A stretch of DNA of 64,000 nt. Origin: CAVSPO01 sp963730005 (lineage in GTDB: Bacteria > Actinomycetota > Actinomycetes > Propionibacteriales > Propionibacteriaceae). The notes under the pieces are model-generated. The model did no database searches. It saw only the letters and a program-made list of their open reading frames with translations, and was not told the origin of the DNA. Both the position numbers and the translations under genes were made by a program. Location of the stretch: assembly GCA_963730005.1 (NCBI GenBank), contig CAVSPO010000012.1, positions 186,001 through 250,000 on the forward strand, written 5' to 3'. Shown here one piece after another: positions 44,640-53,903 of the stretch (positions are counted from its first letter, which is position 1; the number at the start of each line of letters is the position of its first letter).

Positions 44640-45407
44640 ATGGCGGCTGTGACAATCGAACCCACCTGGAACCTCGCCCTGGCCATCGTGGCGCTGGTGG
44701 CGTTGGGGTTCGGGTGTTCGACGCTGGGACGGCTCGGCCACCAGAAGGCCATTGTGACGGCGGCGGTGCGGGCCATCGTCCAGCTGCTGGGCGTCTCGGC
44801 TGTCATCGTGCTGGCGATCCAGCAGCTGTGGAGCTCCCTGCTGTTCGTGCTGGTCATGTTCGTGGTAGGGGTTTTCACCACAACAGGCCGGGTGGGCAAC
44901 CGCGACACCTGGACGTGGAGCGCGGTCGCCATGGCTGCCGGCGCGATCCCGGTGCTGGCCATCATCTTCATCAGCGGCACCGCACCACTCAACGGCTACT
45001 CCCTCATCCCCATCGGCGGCATCGTCATCGGCAACACGATGACGGCCCACACCCTGGTGGGCCGGCGCCTCTTTGCCCAGTTGCGGGACAACGTCGGCCA
45101 TTACGAGGCCGCCCTGGCGCTTGGTTTCTCTCGTCACAACGCCGTCGGCCTGGTGATCGAGCCTGTTGCCGGGGAGGCTCTGGTGCCCACCCTCGACGCC
45201 ACCAGGACCGTTGGCCTGGTGACGCTGCCCGGGGCCTTCATCGGCGTGCTGCTCGGTGGCGGCACGCCCATCCAGGCCGGCGCTTCACAGCTTCTGGTGC
45301 TGATCGGAATCCTGGCTGCTCAGTCGGCAACAGTCATGGCGGCCAACGAATTCATCCGCCGCGCCAAGTTGCTGCCCGCCGATCTGCGGGCACGGCTGCG
45401 CCCCTGA
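44640..45407 (+). CDS. FetB/UPF0014 family ABC-type permease
   Basis: 255 residues, about seven membrane helices; VRAIVQLLGVSAVIVL, IVIGNTMTAHTLVGRRL and VGLVTLPGAFIGVLLGGGTP are typical of the FetB family, the permease of an iron exporter that relieves oxidative stress. Its usual ATPase partner FetA is not adjacent, so it must use an ATPase elsewhere or work alone. ATG at 44640. Convergent with pncA. Confidence 0.88.
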   Translation: MAAVTIEPTWNLALAIVALVALGFGCSTLGRLGHQKAIVTAAVRAIVQLLGVSAVIVLAIQQLWSSLLFVLVMFVVGVFTTTGRVGNRDTWTWSAVAMAAGAIPVLAIIFISGTAPLNGYSLIPIGGIVIGNTMTAHTLVGRRLFAQLRDNVGHYEAALALGFSRHNAVGLVIEPVAGEALVPTLDATRTVGLVTLPGAFIGVLLGGGTPIQAGASQLLVLIGILAAQSATVMAANEFIRRAKLLPADLRARLRP

Positions 45408-45444
45408 CCCAGCCCCGGGAACCGGACGTCAGTCAGGCGCAGGA

Positions 45445-46020
45445 TCAGACGGACTGTTCGAGCACCACCCCGGCGTCCGCCATCTCGGCCCGTGCGGCAG
45501 CCCCCAGCTCTGCTGTGACGGGAACCGTCAGGTCGGTGAACACCCGCGTCTGGAAGCCGTGGGCATACGCATCGAGAGCCGTTTGCTTGACGCAGTGGGA
45601 CTCGGCGATCCCGACGACGTCCACCTCGTCGATGAACGCGTCCTGAAGAACCACGGCGAGCGGCCGGCCGCTCACGTCGAACCCGTCGAAGCCGGAGTAG
45701 GCGGCGGCGTGTTCGCCCTTCTTGATCCGGACGTCCGGGTTGATTCCCGCCAGTGCCGGGTGGAGGTCCGCCTCCGGGGTTCCGGCGACGCCGTGCCCGG
45801 GCCACGTGTCCACGAAGTCGGGCGCGGCCGCGAAGTGCGCACCCGGGTCGATGTGCCAGTCCTGAGTGGTCACGATGAGGTCGTAGGAGTCGCGGTAGCC
45901 GGCGACGAAGTCCGCGATCCGCTGGGCGACGGCGTTGCCGCCTTCAACCGGAAGGGACCCGCCTTCGCAGAACGTGGGCTGGACGTCGACGATGATGAGT
46001 GCTCGTCGTTTGGACTCCAT
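45445..46020 (-). CDS. pncA: Nicotinamidase (isochorismatase family)
   Basis: 191 residues. Hydrolyses nicotinamide to nicotinate for NAD salvage. Catalytic triad Asp12 (IIVDVQPTF), Lys101 (IKKGEH) and Cys143 (ESHCVKQT); metal site Asp54, His56 and His62 (QDWHIDPGAHF). ATG at 46020 with AGGAGG upstream. Follows the dGTPase by 50 bp; probably part of luxS-dgt-pncA. Confidence 0.93.
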   Translation of the reverse strand: MESKRRALIIVDVQPTFCEGGSLPVEGGNAVAQRIADFVAGYRDSYDLIVTTQDWHIDPGAHFAAAPDFVDTWPGHGVAGTPEADLHPALAGINPDVRIKKGEHAAAYSGFDGFDVSGRPLAVVLQDAFIDEVDVVGIAESHCVKQTALDAYAHGFQTRVFTDLTVPVTAELGAAARAEMADAGVVLEQSV

Positions 46021-46070
46021 CGGAACCTCCTCGGACTCGTTGGAGGTCACAACTTTACGGCCGTGCCCAG

Positions 46071-47201
46071 TCAGGCGCCGTATCCGATCCCTTGGGGCAA
46101 CCGGGCGGGGTCCCAGCCCAGCCGCTGGATGGCCTGGTCGAAGGTGTAGCGGTCGGTCATGCCGCTGACGTAGGTGACCACGCCACGCACTGGGTCCTCG
46201 GGTGTGGCGAAACCGTCGGGCATCACCTCGGGATGCTCCAGGTAGTAGCTGACCAGCGAGTGCAACACCTCGATGACCGCCCGGCTCTGGGCGAGCGAAG
46301 CCGGGCGCGTGTAGATCCGCTCGTAGTTGAAGCGGCGCAATGCCGCCAGGCCCTCAGCTGTCGATTTGTCCATGCCGACCGTGCCGGCCTCGACCGTCGT
46401 CAGCACCACCGCCCTGATGAAAACTGCCAGCTGCTGCGAACGGCGCACCCCGCAGACCTGGCGCACCTGTTCGGGGATGTCCGCCACCCGCACCACCCCC
46501 GTGTGGACGGCGTCCTCAAGGTCGTGGGCGCAGTAGGCGATGCGATCGGCCCAGGAGACGATCTCACCCTCGACGGTGGACGGCGCCGGGCGCGACCAGC
46601 TGTGATTGCGGATGCCGTCGAGGGTCTGGCGACAGAGGTTCAACTGCGCCAACGTGACGTCAGCACCCCACGGCCCGTGGTCGAAGCCTTCGGGAAGGAA
46701 GGCGTCGAAGGCCTCCTCCGACGCGTGCCCACCCGGCCCGTGGCCGCAATCGTGACCCAACGCCATCGCCTCGACCAGGCTCGCGTTGGCGCCCACCCCC
46801 CGTGCGATCGACGTGGCCACCTGGGCGACCTCCAGGGCGTGGGTCAGCCGCGTGCGCTGATGGTCGGTGGGGAACACCACCACCTGTGTCTTGCCGGCCA
46901 GCCGGCGAAAAGCCGTCGAGTGCACGATCCGGTCACGATCACGCTCGAAACAGGTGCGTTCGGGGTCAGGCTCCTCGGGAATCGCCCGGTCACCGGCGCC
47001 GAGCGACAGCGTCGCACCGGGACGCAGAATGGCCGCCTCCACCTCTTCCCGCTGCACACGACCGATCGGCGGACCACCCGAAACGGCCGCCCGGGACCCA
47101 GGGTGGGCGGTCACGACCTGCAGACCATGACCGTGCATGGTGGTCGCCCACGCCTTGGCCCGGGGCCCGATCGAGACCACCGAGGCATCTTCCCTGGTCA
47201 T
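46071..47201 (-). CDS. dgt: Deoxyguanosinetriphosphate triphosphohydrolase-like protein
   Basis: 376-residue HD-domain enzyme removing triphosphate from dNTPs. FERDRDRIVHSTAFRRLAGKTQVV is the family entry block; metal ligands in RLTHALEV and GHDCGHGPGGHASE, plus Asp of SWADRIAYCAHDLED. About 75 non-homologous residues precede the conserved part, so the true start may be later than ATG 47201. It starts 18 bp after luxS. In actinobacteria dgt is commonly near dnaG, as here. Confidence 0.92.
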   Translation of the reverse strand: MTREDASVVSIGPRAKAWATTMHGHGLQVVTAHPGSRAAVSGGPPIGRVQREEVEAAILRPGATLSLGAGDRAIPEEPDPERTCFERDRDRIVHSTAFRRLAGKTQVVVFPTDHQRTRLTHALEVAQVATSIARGVGANASLVEAMALGHDCGHGPGGHASEEAFDAFLPEGFDHGPWGADVTLAQLNLCRQTLDGIRNHSWSRPAPSTVEGEIVSWADRIAYCAHDLEDAVHTGVVRVADIPEQVRQVCGVRRSQQLAVFIRAVVLTTVEAGTVGMDKSTAEGLAALRRFNYERIYTRPASLAQSRAVIEVLHSLVSYYLEHPEVMPDGFATPEDPVRGVVTYVSGMTDRYTFDQAIQRLGWDPARLPQGIGYGA

Positions 47202-47219
47202 GTCGACTGTCGCAACAGA

Positions 47220-47726
47220 TCAGGCCAGCGGGAGCCCGGTCTCGGGGTCCATGCCCTCGGCGCCTGCAGCCAACACCGCGGACCACTCGTCCCGACGGCT
47301 GAGCATCTGACGGGCGGCCTCGCGCATCCCCTCGAGGTCGTGATGGGCGCCCCAACCGCACTGCACCTCGTTTGCCGCCGGCACCTCGCCAGCCTCGACG
47401 AGGTCGCGCAGAGTCGCCTCGAGAGTGGCCAGGAAGCCATCGAGGCCACCAGCCTCGTCCTGCGCGAAGACAGTGACGTAGAAACCGGTCTGGCACCCCA
47501 TCGGGCCGACATCGATGACGTTGTCGGCGTGATCACGCATCTTCTCGGCCATGGTGTGTTCCAGGGAGTGCATGACCGCCATGTCCAAATGGTCATGATT
47601 GGGCTGGCAGAAGCGCACGTCGTACTTGGTGATCACGTCACCCTTGGGCAGAGTCTTGACATCGGCAACGCGCACGAACGGCGCGGCCACGTAACGGTGG
47701 TCGAGGTTGAAGCTCTCGACGTTCAT
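47220..47726 (-). CDS. luxS: S-ribosylhomocysteine lyase
   Basis: 168 residues. Cleaves S-ribosylhomocysteine to homocysteine and DPD, the precursor of AI-2. Metal motif HSLEH (His53, His57) and Cys in VQCGWGAHHDLEG; catalytic Cys78 in GPMGCQTGFY. ATG at 47726 (MNVESFNLDH). First gene before dgt and pncA. The partner Pfs nucleosidase is not in the window. Divergent from rocD across 236 bp in which I see no gene. Confidence 0.95.
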   Translation of the reverse strand: MNVESFNLDHRYVAAPFVRVADVKTLPKGDVITKYDVRFCQPNHDHLDMAVMHSLEHTMAEKMRDHADNVIDVGPMGCQTGFYVTVFAQDEAGGLDGFLATLEATLRDLVEAGEVPAANEVQCGWGAHHDLEGMREAARQMLSRRDEWSAVLAAGAEGMDPETGLPLA

Positions 47727-47962
47727 CCTGGAAGCCACTGCAGCGTCCCTTCCCGGCCAGGCGCGGCCAACTGATGCTGGTGACTCCACGGTAGCTGCCC
47801 GCACCGACAGTTCCAGCCACGAGTGGGCCCGGACATGGCTTCACCGTGGGTAGTTGTCCGTGAAGTAGACTGTCCTCGGGTCACCGGCCCGGCCGCTCCG
47901 CCTCCCCGTCTCCTGCCTGATCCGTCACCACTGCTTCGCCCTGGCACGTCATCGAGGACACC

Positions 47963-49261
47963 ATGACCCGACCCAAGACCCCGCAGGACTACATCGATCT
48001 TGAAGACAAGCACGGCGCGCACAATTACCACCCGCTGCCCGTGGTTCTCGCCAAGGGTCAAGGCGCGAAGGTGTGGGACACCGATGGCAAGGAATACCTT
48101 GACTTTCTGTCGGCGTACTCAGCGGTCAACCAAGGACACTGCCACCCGAAGATCATCGCGGCGATGGTCGAGCAGTCCCAGACGCTGACGCTGACCAGCC
48201 GCGCGTTCCACAACGACAGGCTGGGCCCCTCCGAAAAGTATTTCACCGAGTACTTCGGCTTCGACAAGGTGCTGCCCATGAACACGGGCGCGGAAGCAGT
48301 GGAGACGGCCATCAAGATCGCCCGCAAGTGGGCGTACGAGGTGAAGGACTTGGCCGAGGAACAAGCCCAGATCATCGTCTGTGAAAACAACTTCCACGGA
48401 CGCACCACCACCATCATCTCCTTTTCCAGCGACAGGAACGCCCGTCGCAACTTCGGCCCGTACACGGGCGGCTTCCTGCAGATTCCGTATGACGACCTCG
48501 GCGCGCTGGAAGACACCCTGCAGGCCCATCAGGGCCGTGTGGCGGGCTTCCTCGTGGAACCGATTCAGGGTGAGGCGGGCGTGTACGTCCCCGCCGACGG
48601 CTTCCTGAGCGGCGCGAAGGCCCTGTGTGAGAAGTACGGCGTGCTGTTCATCTGCGACGAGATCCAAACCGGCGTCGCCCGTACCGGCAGGCGCCTCGCC
48701 GTGGACCACGAGGACGTGAAGCCTGACATCCTGATTCTGGGCAAGGCCCTCTCAGGCGGGGTGTACCCCGTTTCGGCTGTGCTGGCGGACAACCACATCA
48801 TGAACGTCATCAAACCCGGTCAGCACGGCTCCACCTTCGGCGGTAACCCCGTCGCAGGAGCGGTGGTCGTCGCGGCCCTCAAAGTGACTGAGGAAGAAGG
48901 GTTGGCAGAACGCGCCCAGGAGCTGGGGCACATTTTCCGCACTCGGCTGGCCGAATACATCGAGGGCAGCAAAGTCGCCAAGCTGGTGCGCGGCAAGGGC
49001 CTGCTCAATGCCGTTGTCATCAATGACCACGAGGATGGCGGGATCACCTGGAACATCTGTCTGAAGATGGCCGACCGCGGCCTGCTCGCAAAACCCACGC
49101 ACGGCAACATCATCCGCTTTGCGCCGCCGCTGGTCATCAGCGAGACAGACCTGCACAGCGGCATCGACATCATCATTGACACCCTTGAAGAATTCGAGGA
49201 TCAGGGGCGTGAAGTGAACATGGAGGAAGTGAATCACCCGCGCCACGTCGAACTGATCTGA
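47963..49261 (+). CDS. rocD: Ornithine--oxo-acid aminotransferase
   Basis: 432-residue class III PLP aminotransferase. Strings such as NYHPLPVV, LDFLSAYSAVNQGHCHP, LPMNTGAEAVETAIKIARKW and NNFHGRTTTIISFS are hallmark ornithine aminotransferase; PLP Lys in LILGKALSGG. Converts ornithine to glutamate semialdehyde. The C-terminal HPRHVELI extension (about 20 residues) is unusual. Codon use shows more A/T endings than its neighbours, suggesting acquisition. No arginase or proline genes nearby. Confidence 0.92.
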   Translation: MTRPKTPQDYIDLEDKHGAHNYHPLPVVLAKGQGAKVWDTDGKEYLDFLSAYSAVNQGHCHPKIIAAMVEQSQTLTLTSRAFHNDRLGPSEKYFTEYFGFDKVLPMNTGAEAVETAIKIARKWAYEVKDLAEEQAQIIVCENNFHGRTTTIISFSSDRNARRNFGPYTGGFLQIPYDDLGALEDTLQAHQGRVAGFLVEPIQGEAGVYVPADGFLSGAKALCEKYGVLFICDEIQTGVARTGRRLAVDHEDVKPDILILGKALSGGVYPVSAVLADNHIMNVIKPGQHGSTFGGNPVAGAVVVAALKVTEEEGLAERAQELGHIFRTRLAEYIEGSKVAKLVRGKGLLNAVVINDHEDGGITWNICLKMADRGLLAKPTHGNIIRFAPPLVISETDLHSGIDIIIDTLEEFEDQGREVNMEEVNHPRHVELI

Positions 49262-49315
49262 GCGCAGGCCCACAAGCCCGACAGCAGTTGCGAACAGTGA
49301 GCTGCTTGAGCCTGC

Positions 49316-50476
49316 TCAGCCGCCGCTGGCGTCCTGCTCGGCGGCACTCAGGTCCAGGTTGCGGCCATCCCGGTCGTCCAACCAGCCGAGGGGCATGGTC
49401 ACCTTGCCCCGCGGGCTGCCCTGGCGGCCACGCGCCTTGCCGATCTCCTGAACGGGGAACGGCAACGTCGGGTCCAGTTCGGCCAGCAGGGAGTCCAGGT
49501 GCTCCAGACTCGTCACCAGACCGAAGGTGTGGCGCAGCTCGCCGCCCAGCGGGAAACCCTTGAAGTACCAGGCCATGTGCTTGCGCAAATCGCACATTCC
49601 CCAGTGCTCGCCACGCAGCTCGACCAGCAGTTCGCCATGCCGACGAACCATCGCCGCCACCTCGCCCAAGGTGGGCAGGGTCGGCTCGTCGATTGCCTGG
49701 TCGCCGTGCGGGCCGAGCGCCCGCGCCAGGTCGCGGAACAGCCAGGGCCGCCCCAAGCATCCCCGGCCGACCTCGACGGCCGCACAACCGGTCTGACGAA
49801 CCATCGCGACGGCGTCCCGGGCCTCCCAGATGTCACCGTTGCCGATCACCGGGATGTCCACCGCCTCAAGCAACCGCGAGATCGCGCTCCAGTCGGCTGC
49901 ACCGCCGTAGGCCTGCTGGGTGGTGCGGGCGTGCAGGCAGATGGCGGCGATGCCGGATTCCTGCGCAATCCGGCCGGCGTCCAGCATGGTCTCGTGGGCG
50001 TCGTCGATGCCGATCCGGGTCTTCATGGTGACCGGCACCCCGTACTTGTCGGCGGCGGCCACGGTCGCGGTCAGGATCTCGCGCATCAGCTCGAGTTTCC
50101 ATGGGAGCACTCCCCCGCCGCCTTTGCGCGTCACCTTGGGCACCGGGCAGCCGAAGTTGAGGTCGATGTGGTGCACGTTGAAGCTCTCGCACAGCACCTC
50201 GGCGGCGTAGGCCATGGACTTCGGTTCAGCACCGTAGAGCTGGGCAGAACGAATCGGCTCGTCCGGCCAGAAGGTCAGCATGTCAGCCGTCTTCAGGTCG
50301 CCGATCACCAGTCCACGGCTGGTGATCATCTCGCAGACACACACCCCGGCGCCCTGCTCGTAACACAGCTTGCGGTAGGAGGCGTTCGTGACCCCGGCCA
50401 TCGGGGCCAGCAGCACCGGGGTCTCGACGACGACTGCGTCCCGACGGCTGGGCGCGTGCAGCCGCAACGGCGGCAT
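49316..50476 (-). CDS. dusB: tRNA-dihydrouridine synthase DusB
   Basis: 386-residue FMN enzyme that reduces uridines in the tRNA D-loop. LLAPMAGVTNASYRKLCYE is the FMN site, DLNFGCPVPKVTRKGGG holds the catalytic Cys, KTRIGIDD and GNGDIWEARDA follow. C-terminal RNA-binding helical domain present plus a 40-residue tail. Lies 46 bp after glyS on the same strand; likely co-transcribed. Confidence 0.93.
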   Translation of the reverse strand: MPPLRLHAPSRRDAVVVETPVLLAPMAGVTNASYRKLCYEQGAGVCVCEMITSRGLVIGDLKTADMLTFWPDEPIRSAQLYGAEPKSMAYAAEVLCESFNVHHIDLNFGCPVPKVTRKGGGGVLPWKLELMREILTATVAAADKYGVPVTMKTRIGIDDAHETMLDAGRIAQESGIAAICLHARTTQQAYGGAADWSAISRLLEAVDIPVIGNGDIWEARDAVAMVRQTGCAAVEVGRGCLGRPWLFRDLARALGPHGDQAIDEPTLPTLGEVAAMVRRHGELLVELRGEHWGMCDLRKHMAWYFKGFPLGGELRHTFGLVTSLEHLDSLLAELDPTLPFPVQEIGKARGRQGSPRGKVTMPLGWLDDRDGRNLDLSAAEQDASGG

Positions 50477-50522
50477 CGCAGTCGTCAGTCGAGCCCCGGG
50501 CTGCGGTTGCTCGGCAGGAATG

Positions 50523-51911
50523 TCAGCAACCCGCCAAGCGAGTTGCCAGGTACGACTTCACCTGGCCGATCCCCACCCGCTCCTGCGCCATGGAGTCGCG
50601 TTCACGAATCGTGACAGCGTCGTCCTCGAGCGTGTCGAAGTCGACGGTGATGCAGTAGGGCGTGCCAACCTCGTCCTGCCTGCGGTAACGCTTTCCGATG
50701 GCCTGGGCGTCGTCGAACTCGACATTCCAGCACTGACGCAGCTCCTGCGCCAGAGCCTTCGCCTTCGGTGAGAGCTGTTCGTTGCGACTCAACGGCAGCA
50801 CCGCCGCCTTGACGGGGGCCAGCCTCGGGTCCAGTTTGAGCACGACGCGCTTGTCCACCCCGCCCTTGGTGTTGGGCGCCTCGTCCTCGACGTAGGAGTC
50901 CACCAGGAAGGCCATCAGCGAACGGGTCAGGCCGGCAGAGGGTTCGATCACGTAAGGGACGTAGTGCTCGTTCCTGGCCTGATCGAAGTACTCCAGAGAC
51001 ACCCCGGAATGCTTGATGTGGGTGCCCAGATCGAAGTCGGTGCGGTTGGCCACACCCTCCAACTCACCCCAGTCGCTGCCCTGGAACCCGAACCGGTACT
51101 CGATGTCGACGGTGCGCTTGGCGTAGTGGGAGAGCTTTTCCTTCGGGTGCTCGAAAAGACGCAGGTTCGCCGGATCAATACCGAGCCCGACGTACCAGGC
51201 CTGGCGATGGTCGATCCAGTACTGGTGCCATTCCTCGTCGGTGCCGGGCTCGACGAAGAACTCCAGCTCCATCTGCTCGAACTCACGGGTGCGGAAGATG
51301 AAGTTGCCGGGCGTGATCTCGTTGCGGAAGCTCTTGCCGACCTGACCCACGCCGAACGGGGGCTTCATGCGGGTGGCGTTGAGCACGTTCTTGAAATTGA
51401 CGAAGATGCCCTGGGCCGTCTCGGGGCGCAGGTAGTGCACCGCGGCTGCGTCCTCAACCGGCCCGAGGGATGTCTTCAGCATCATGTTGAAATCACGGGG
51501 TTCGGTCCACGAACCGCGGTTGCCGCAGTTGGGGCAGGCGATCTCGGTCAGTGCAACCGCGTCGGGATCATCGAGACCCTTCTTCGTCGCGTACAGCTCC
51601 TGCAGCTCGTCAGCACGGAAACGCTTGTGGCAGCTGAGGCACTCGATCAGCGGGTCATTGAAGACGCCCACATGACCCGACGCCACCCACACCTCGCTGG
51701 GCAGGATCACCGAGGAGTCGAGCCCGACCACGTCGGCCCGGCTGGTGACCGTGTAGTGCCACCATTGCCGCTTGATGTTCTCCTTCAGCTCCACACCCAG
51801 CGGGCCGTAGTCCCAGGCAGCGCGGGTACCGCCATAAATCTCGCCGCAGGGAAACACGAAGCCGCGCCGCTTGGCGAGATTGATGACCTTGTCGAGTTTG
51901 CTTTCAGCCAC
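50523..51911 (-). CDS. glyS: Glycyl-tRNA synthetase (dimeric class II type)
   Basis: 462 residues. Class II motif 1 around GFVFPCGEIYGGTRAAWDYGP, motif 2 FRNEITPGNFIFRTREFEQMELE, motif 3 GLTRSLMAFL; zinc cysteines CLSCHKRF and CPNCGNRG; C-terminal anticodon-binding domain. Start GTG at 51911 (AESKLDKVINLAKRRG), with GGAG 8 nt upstream; GTG at 51920 is an alternative. No T-box element is visible upstream. Confidence 0.96.
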   Translation of the reverse strand: MAESKLDKVINLAKRRGFVFPCGEIYGGTRAAWDYGPLGVELKENIKRQWWHYTVTSRADVVGLDSSVILPSEVWVASGHVGVFNDPLIECLSCHKRFRADELQELYATKKGLDDPDAVALTEIACPNCGNRGSWTEPRDFNMMLKTSLGPVEDAAAVHYLRPETAQGIFVNFKNVLNATRMKPPFGVGQVGKSFRNEITPGNFIFRTREFEQMELEFFVEPGTDEEWHQYWIDHRQAWYVGLGIDPANLRLFEHPKEKLSHYAKRTVDIEYRFGFQGSDWGELEGVANRTDFDLGTHIKHSGVSLEYFDQARNEHYVPYVIEPSAGLTRSLMAFLVDSYVEDEAPNTKGGVDKRVVLKLDPRLAPVKAAVLPLSRNEQLSPKAKALAQELRQCWNVEFDDAQAIGKRYRRQDEVGTPYCITVDFDTLEDDAVTIRERDSMAQERVGIGQVKSYLATRLAGC

Positions 51912-52110
51912 TGCTGACACTCCAACTTCCTGGGCCCGGCAGCTAGGCACGGGCGGCCTCCCGGTACCTGGCTGGCATCGGATGTAGGTGGACGCGGCCA
52001 GGCTTGTGGCCGGCCCGGCGTCCATCGGACAGGTTAGCGGAGGGGTTGCCGTTCCCCTACTTGGTGCACGCGCCACGGATGCTGCCCTGCGCAGCAGCGC
52101 TCCCGGCGTG

Positions 52111-52147
52111 TTGCCAAACCACAACACCTAATTGATAATGATTCTCA
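52111..52147 (+). promoter_or_regulatory. znuA promoter with overlapping Zur box
   Basis: -35 TTGCCA (52111-52116), 17-bp spacer, -10 GATAAT (52134-52139). The 15-mer TGATAATGATTCTCA at 52133-52147 is a near-palindrome closely matching the actinobacterial Zur consensus and covers the -10 and the expected +1. The +1 falls on the A of the ATG, so the mRNA is predicted leaderless. Confidence 0.75.
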
Positions 52148-53091
52148 TGCTTCATCAATTCCGTCCCGCCAAGGTAACGGCTGCCCTGCTCGCGGGCATC
52201 ATGCTGCTGGCGTTCAGCGCGTGCACCACGAACGAACCCTCCATCCCGGATGACAAGGTGCAGATCGCCGCCCAGATCTACCCCCTGGCATTCGTCGCCG
52301 AACGGGTAGCCGGCGATCAAGGCGCTGTCGACCTGCTCACCCCGCCCGGTTCTGACGCCCACGACTACGAGTTGGCCCCCAGCCAGATCGCCTCCCTCGG
52401 CAAGGCCGACCTGGTCATCTACCAGTTGGGCTTCCAGGCTGTCACGACGCAGGCAATCCAGCAGTCGGGCGCCACGAACGTGATCGAAACCGGGTCCCTG
52501 GTGACGTTGCTGAGAGCAGGCGACGACGACCACGGCGCCACGGGACACACCGGCTCCGGGGAGGACTACGGATACGACCCGCACATCTGGCTGGACCCCA
52601 CCAACATGGTGCGGATCAGCAACGCCGTCGCGGAAAATCTGGCAACCCTGGACCCACCCAATGCCCAGATCTATCGTGACAATGCGGCGCAGCTCAACGG
52701 TGAGCTGGAGGTCCTCGACAACGACTTCCGCGCCGGGCTGGCGCGCTGCGACCGCAACCAGTTCATCACCTCGCACGAGGCGTTCAGCTACCTCGCCAAC
52801 CGTTACGGGCTGCACCAGATCGGCATCACCGGGATCACCCCCGAATCCGAGCCGTCGCCGGCACGGATGGCAGAACTGCAGCAACTGGCCCGCGAGTTCG
52901 GCATCACCACGATCTTCTACGAGACGCTGATCTCCCCCAAGACCGCCGAAGTGCTCGCCAGGGACCTCGGCCTGAAGACCGACGTGCTCGACCCCGTCGC
53001 CGGCCTGAGCGATCAGTCACCCGGCTCGAACTACCTGGAGATCATGGAATCGAACCTGACCGCCCTGAAGGCGGCCAACGGATGCTCCTGA
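52147..53091 (+). CDS. znuA: Zinc ABC transporter substrate-binding lipoprotein
   Basis: 314 residues. Signal peptide with lipobox LAFSAC (Cys26), then a cluster A-I metal-binding fold: His of GSDAHDYELAP, a short His/Asp loop (DDDHGATGHTGSGED), His of DPHIWLDP, His of TSHEAFSYLA and terminal Asp of DPVAGL. ATG at 52147 selected because the promoter and Zur box leave no room for an upstream start, although TTG/ATG codons just upstream are in frame. Stop overlaps znuC. Confidence 0.93.
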   Translation: MLHQFRPAKVTAALLAGIMLLAFSACTTNEPSIPDDKVQIAAQIYPLAFVAERVAGDQGAVDLLTPPGSDAHDYELAPSQIASLGKADLVIYQLGFQAVTTQAIQQSGATNVIETGSLVTLLRAGDDDHGATGHTGSGEDYGYDPHIWLDPTNMVRISNAVAENLATLDPPNAQIYRDNAAQLNGELEVLDNDFRAGLARCDRNQFITSHEAFSYLANRYGLHQIGITGITPESEPSPARMAELQQLAREFGITTIFYETLISPKTAEVLARDLGLKTDVLDPVAGLSDQSPGSNYLEIMESNLTALKAANGCS

Positions 53092-53903
53092 CAGCCAATC
53101 TGAACACCAGCCAAGGCGACCCTGCAGCCGAAGACACTGTGGTGGCCTGCCGGAACCTGAGCGTGACGCTGGGCGAGAATCCCATCCTGCACGACCTGGA
53201 CGCCCACGTCGGGCACGGCGAGACGGTGGCACTGCTCGGCGGCAACGGCTCGGGCAAGACCACCCTGTTGCGGGCCTTGCTCGGGCTGGTGCCGCGGCGC
53301 ACCGGGACAGTCGCCCTCTTCGGCACCCCCATCGAAAGGTTCCACCAGTGGTATCGGGTGGGATATGTGCCCCAGCACGGCCTGTTGCAGGTCAACAACG
53401 CCAGCGTCTACGAGCTGGTGGCCACTGGCCGGTTGTCCCGTCGCGGGCTGTTCGTGCCGCCCCGCAAGTCCGACCGTGACGCCATCGCTGCTGCGCTGGA
53501 ACAGGTGGGTCTGACGCGTTTCCGCAACGCACAGGTGTCCCTGTTGTCGGGCGGCCAACGCCAGCGGGCCTTGATCGCGCGGGCGCTGGCCGGACGGCCG
53601 GAGCTGATCATGCTGGACGAGCCGTTGGCGGGGCTGGACCTCGCCACCCAGGAAAGCTTGGCGGAACTGTTCGCCGACCTGAAGGCGGCTGGGCTGTCGA
53701 CGATCGTGGTCCTGCACGAGCTCGGCCCACTGGAGGGGCTGATCGATCGCAGCATCGTGCTGGGTGCCGGGCAGGTTCTGTACGACGGCCCGCTGCGCTC
53801 CGACGGCTCGGCGCTGCGCGAGCACTCCGACACCGAGCCGGGACCCTCACCCCTGTTGCAGGGCCCGACCTTGCTCGCGCGGAAGGAACCCACTGATGCT
53901 TGA
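53082..53903 (+). CDS. znuC: Zinc ABC transporter ATPase
   Basis: 273 residues. Walker A GGNGSGKT (53-60), signature LLSGGQRQRALIARAL, Walker B LIMLDEPLAGLD, H-loop VVLHELG. The first ~20 residues and a 40-residue C-terminal tail are additions. ATG 53082 overlaps znuA by 10 bp; stop overlaps znuB by 8 bp, so all three are coupled. Confidence 0.93.
   Translation: MLLTANLNTSQGDPAAEDTVVACRNLSVTLGENPILHDLDAHVGHGETVALLGGNGSGKTTLLRALLGLVPRRTGTVALFGTPIERFHQWYRVGYVPQHGLLQVNNASVYELVATGRLSRRGLFVPPRKSDRDAIAAALEQVGLTRFRNAQVSLLSGGQRQRALIARALAGRPELIMLDEPLAGLDLATQESLAELFADLKAAGLSTIVVLHELGPLEGLIDRSIVLGAGQVLYDGPLRSDGSALREHSDTEPGPSPLLQGPTLLARKEPTDA

Noticed and set aside
44529..45137. Long N-terminal extension of dnaG
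   Set aside because: Overlaps the divergent FetB-like gene; homology starts at MAGRINEED.
51912..52130. T-box or other riboswitch before glyS
   Set aside because: No T-box core sequence or specifier stem could be found; the interval holds the znu promoter on the other strand.
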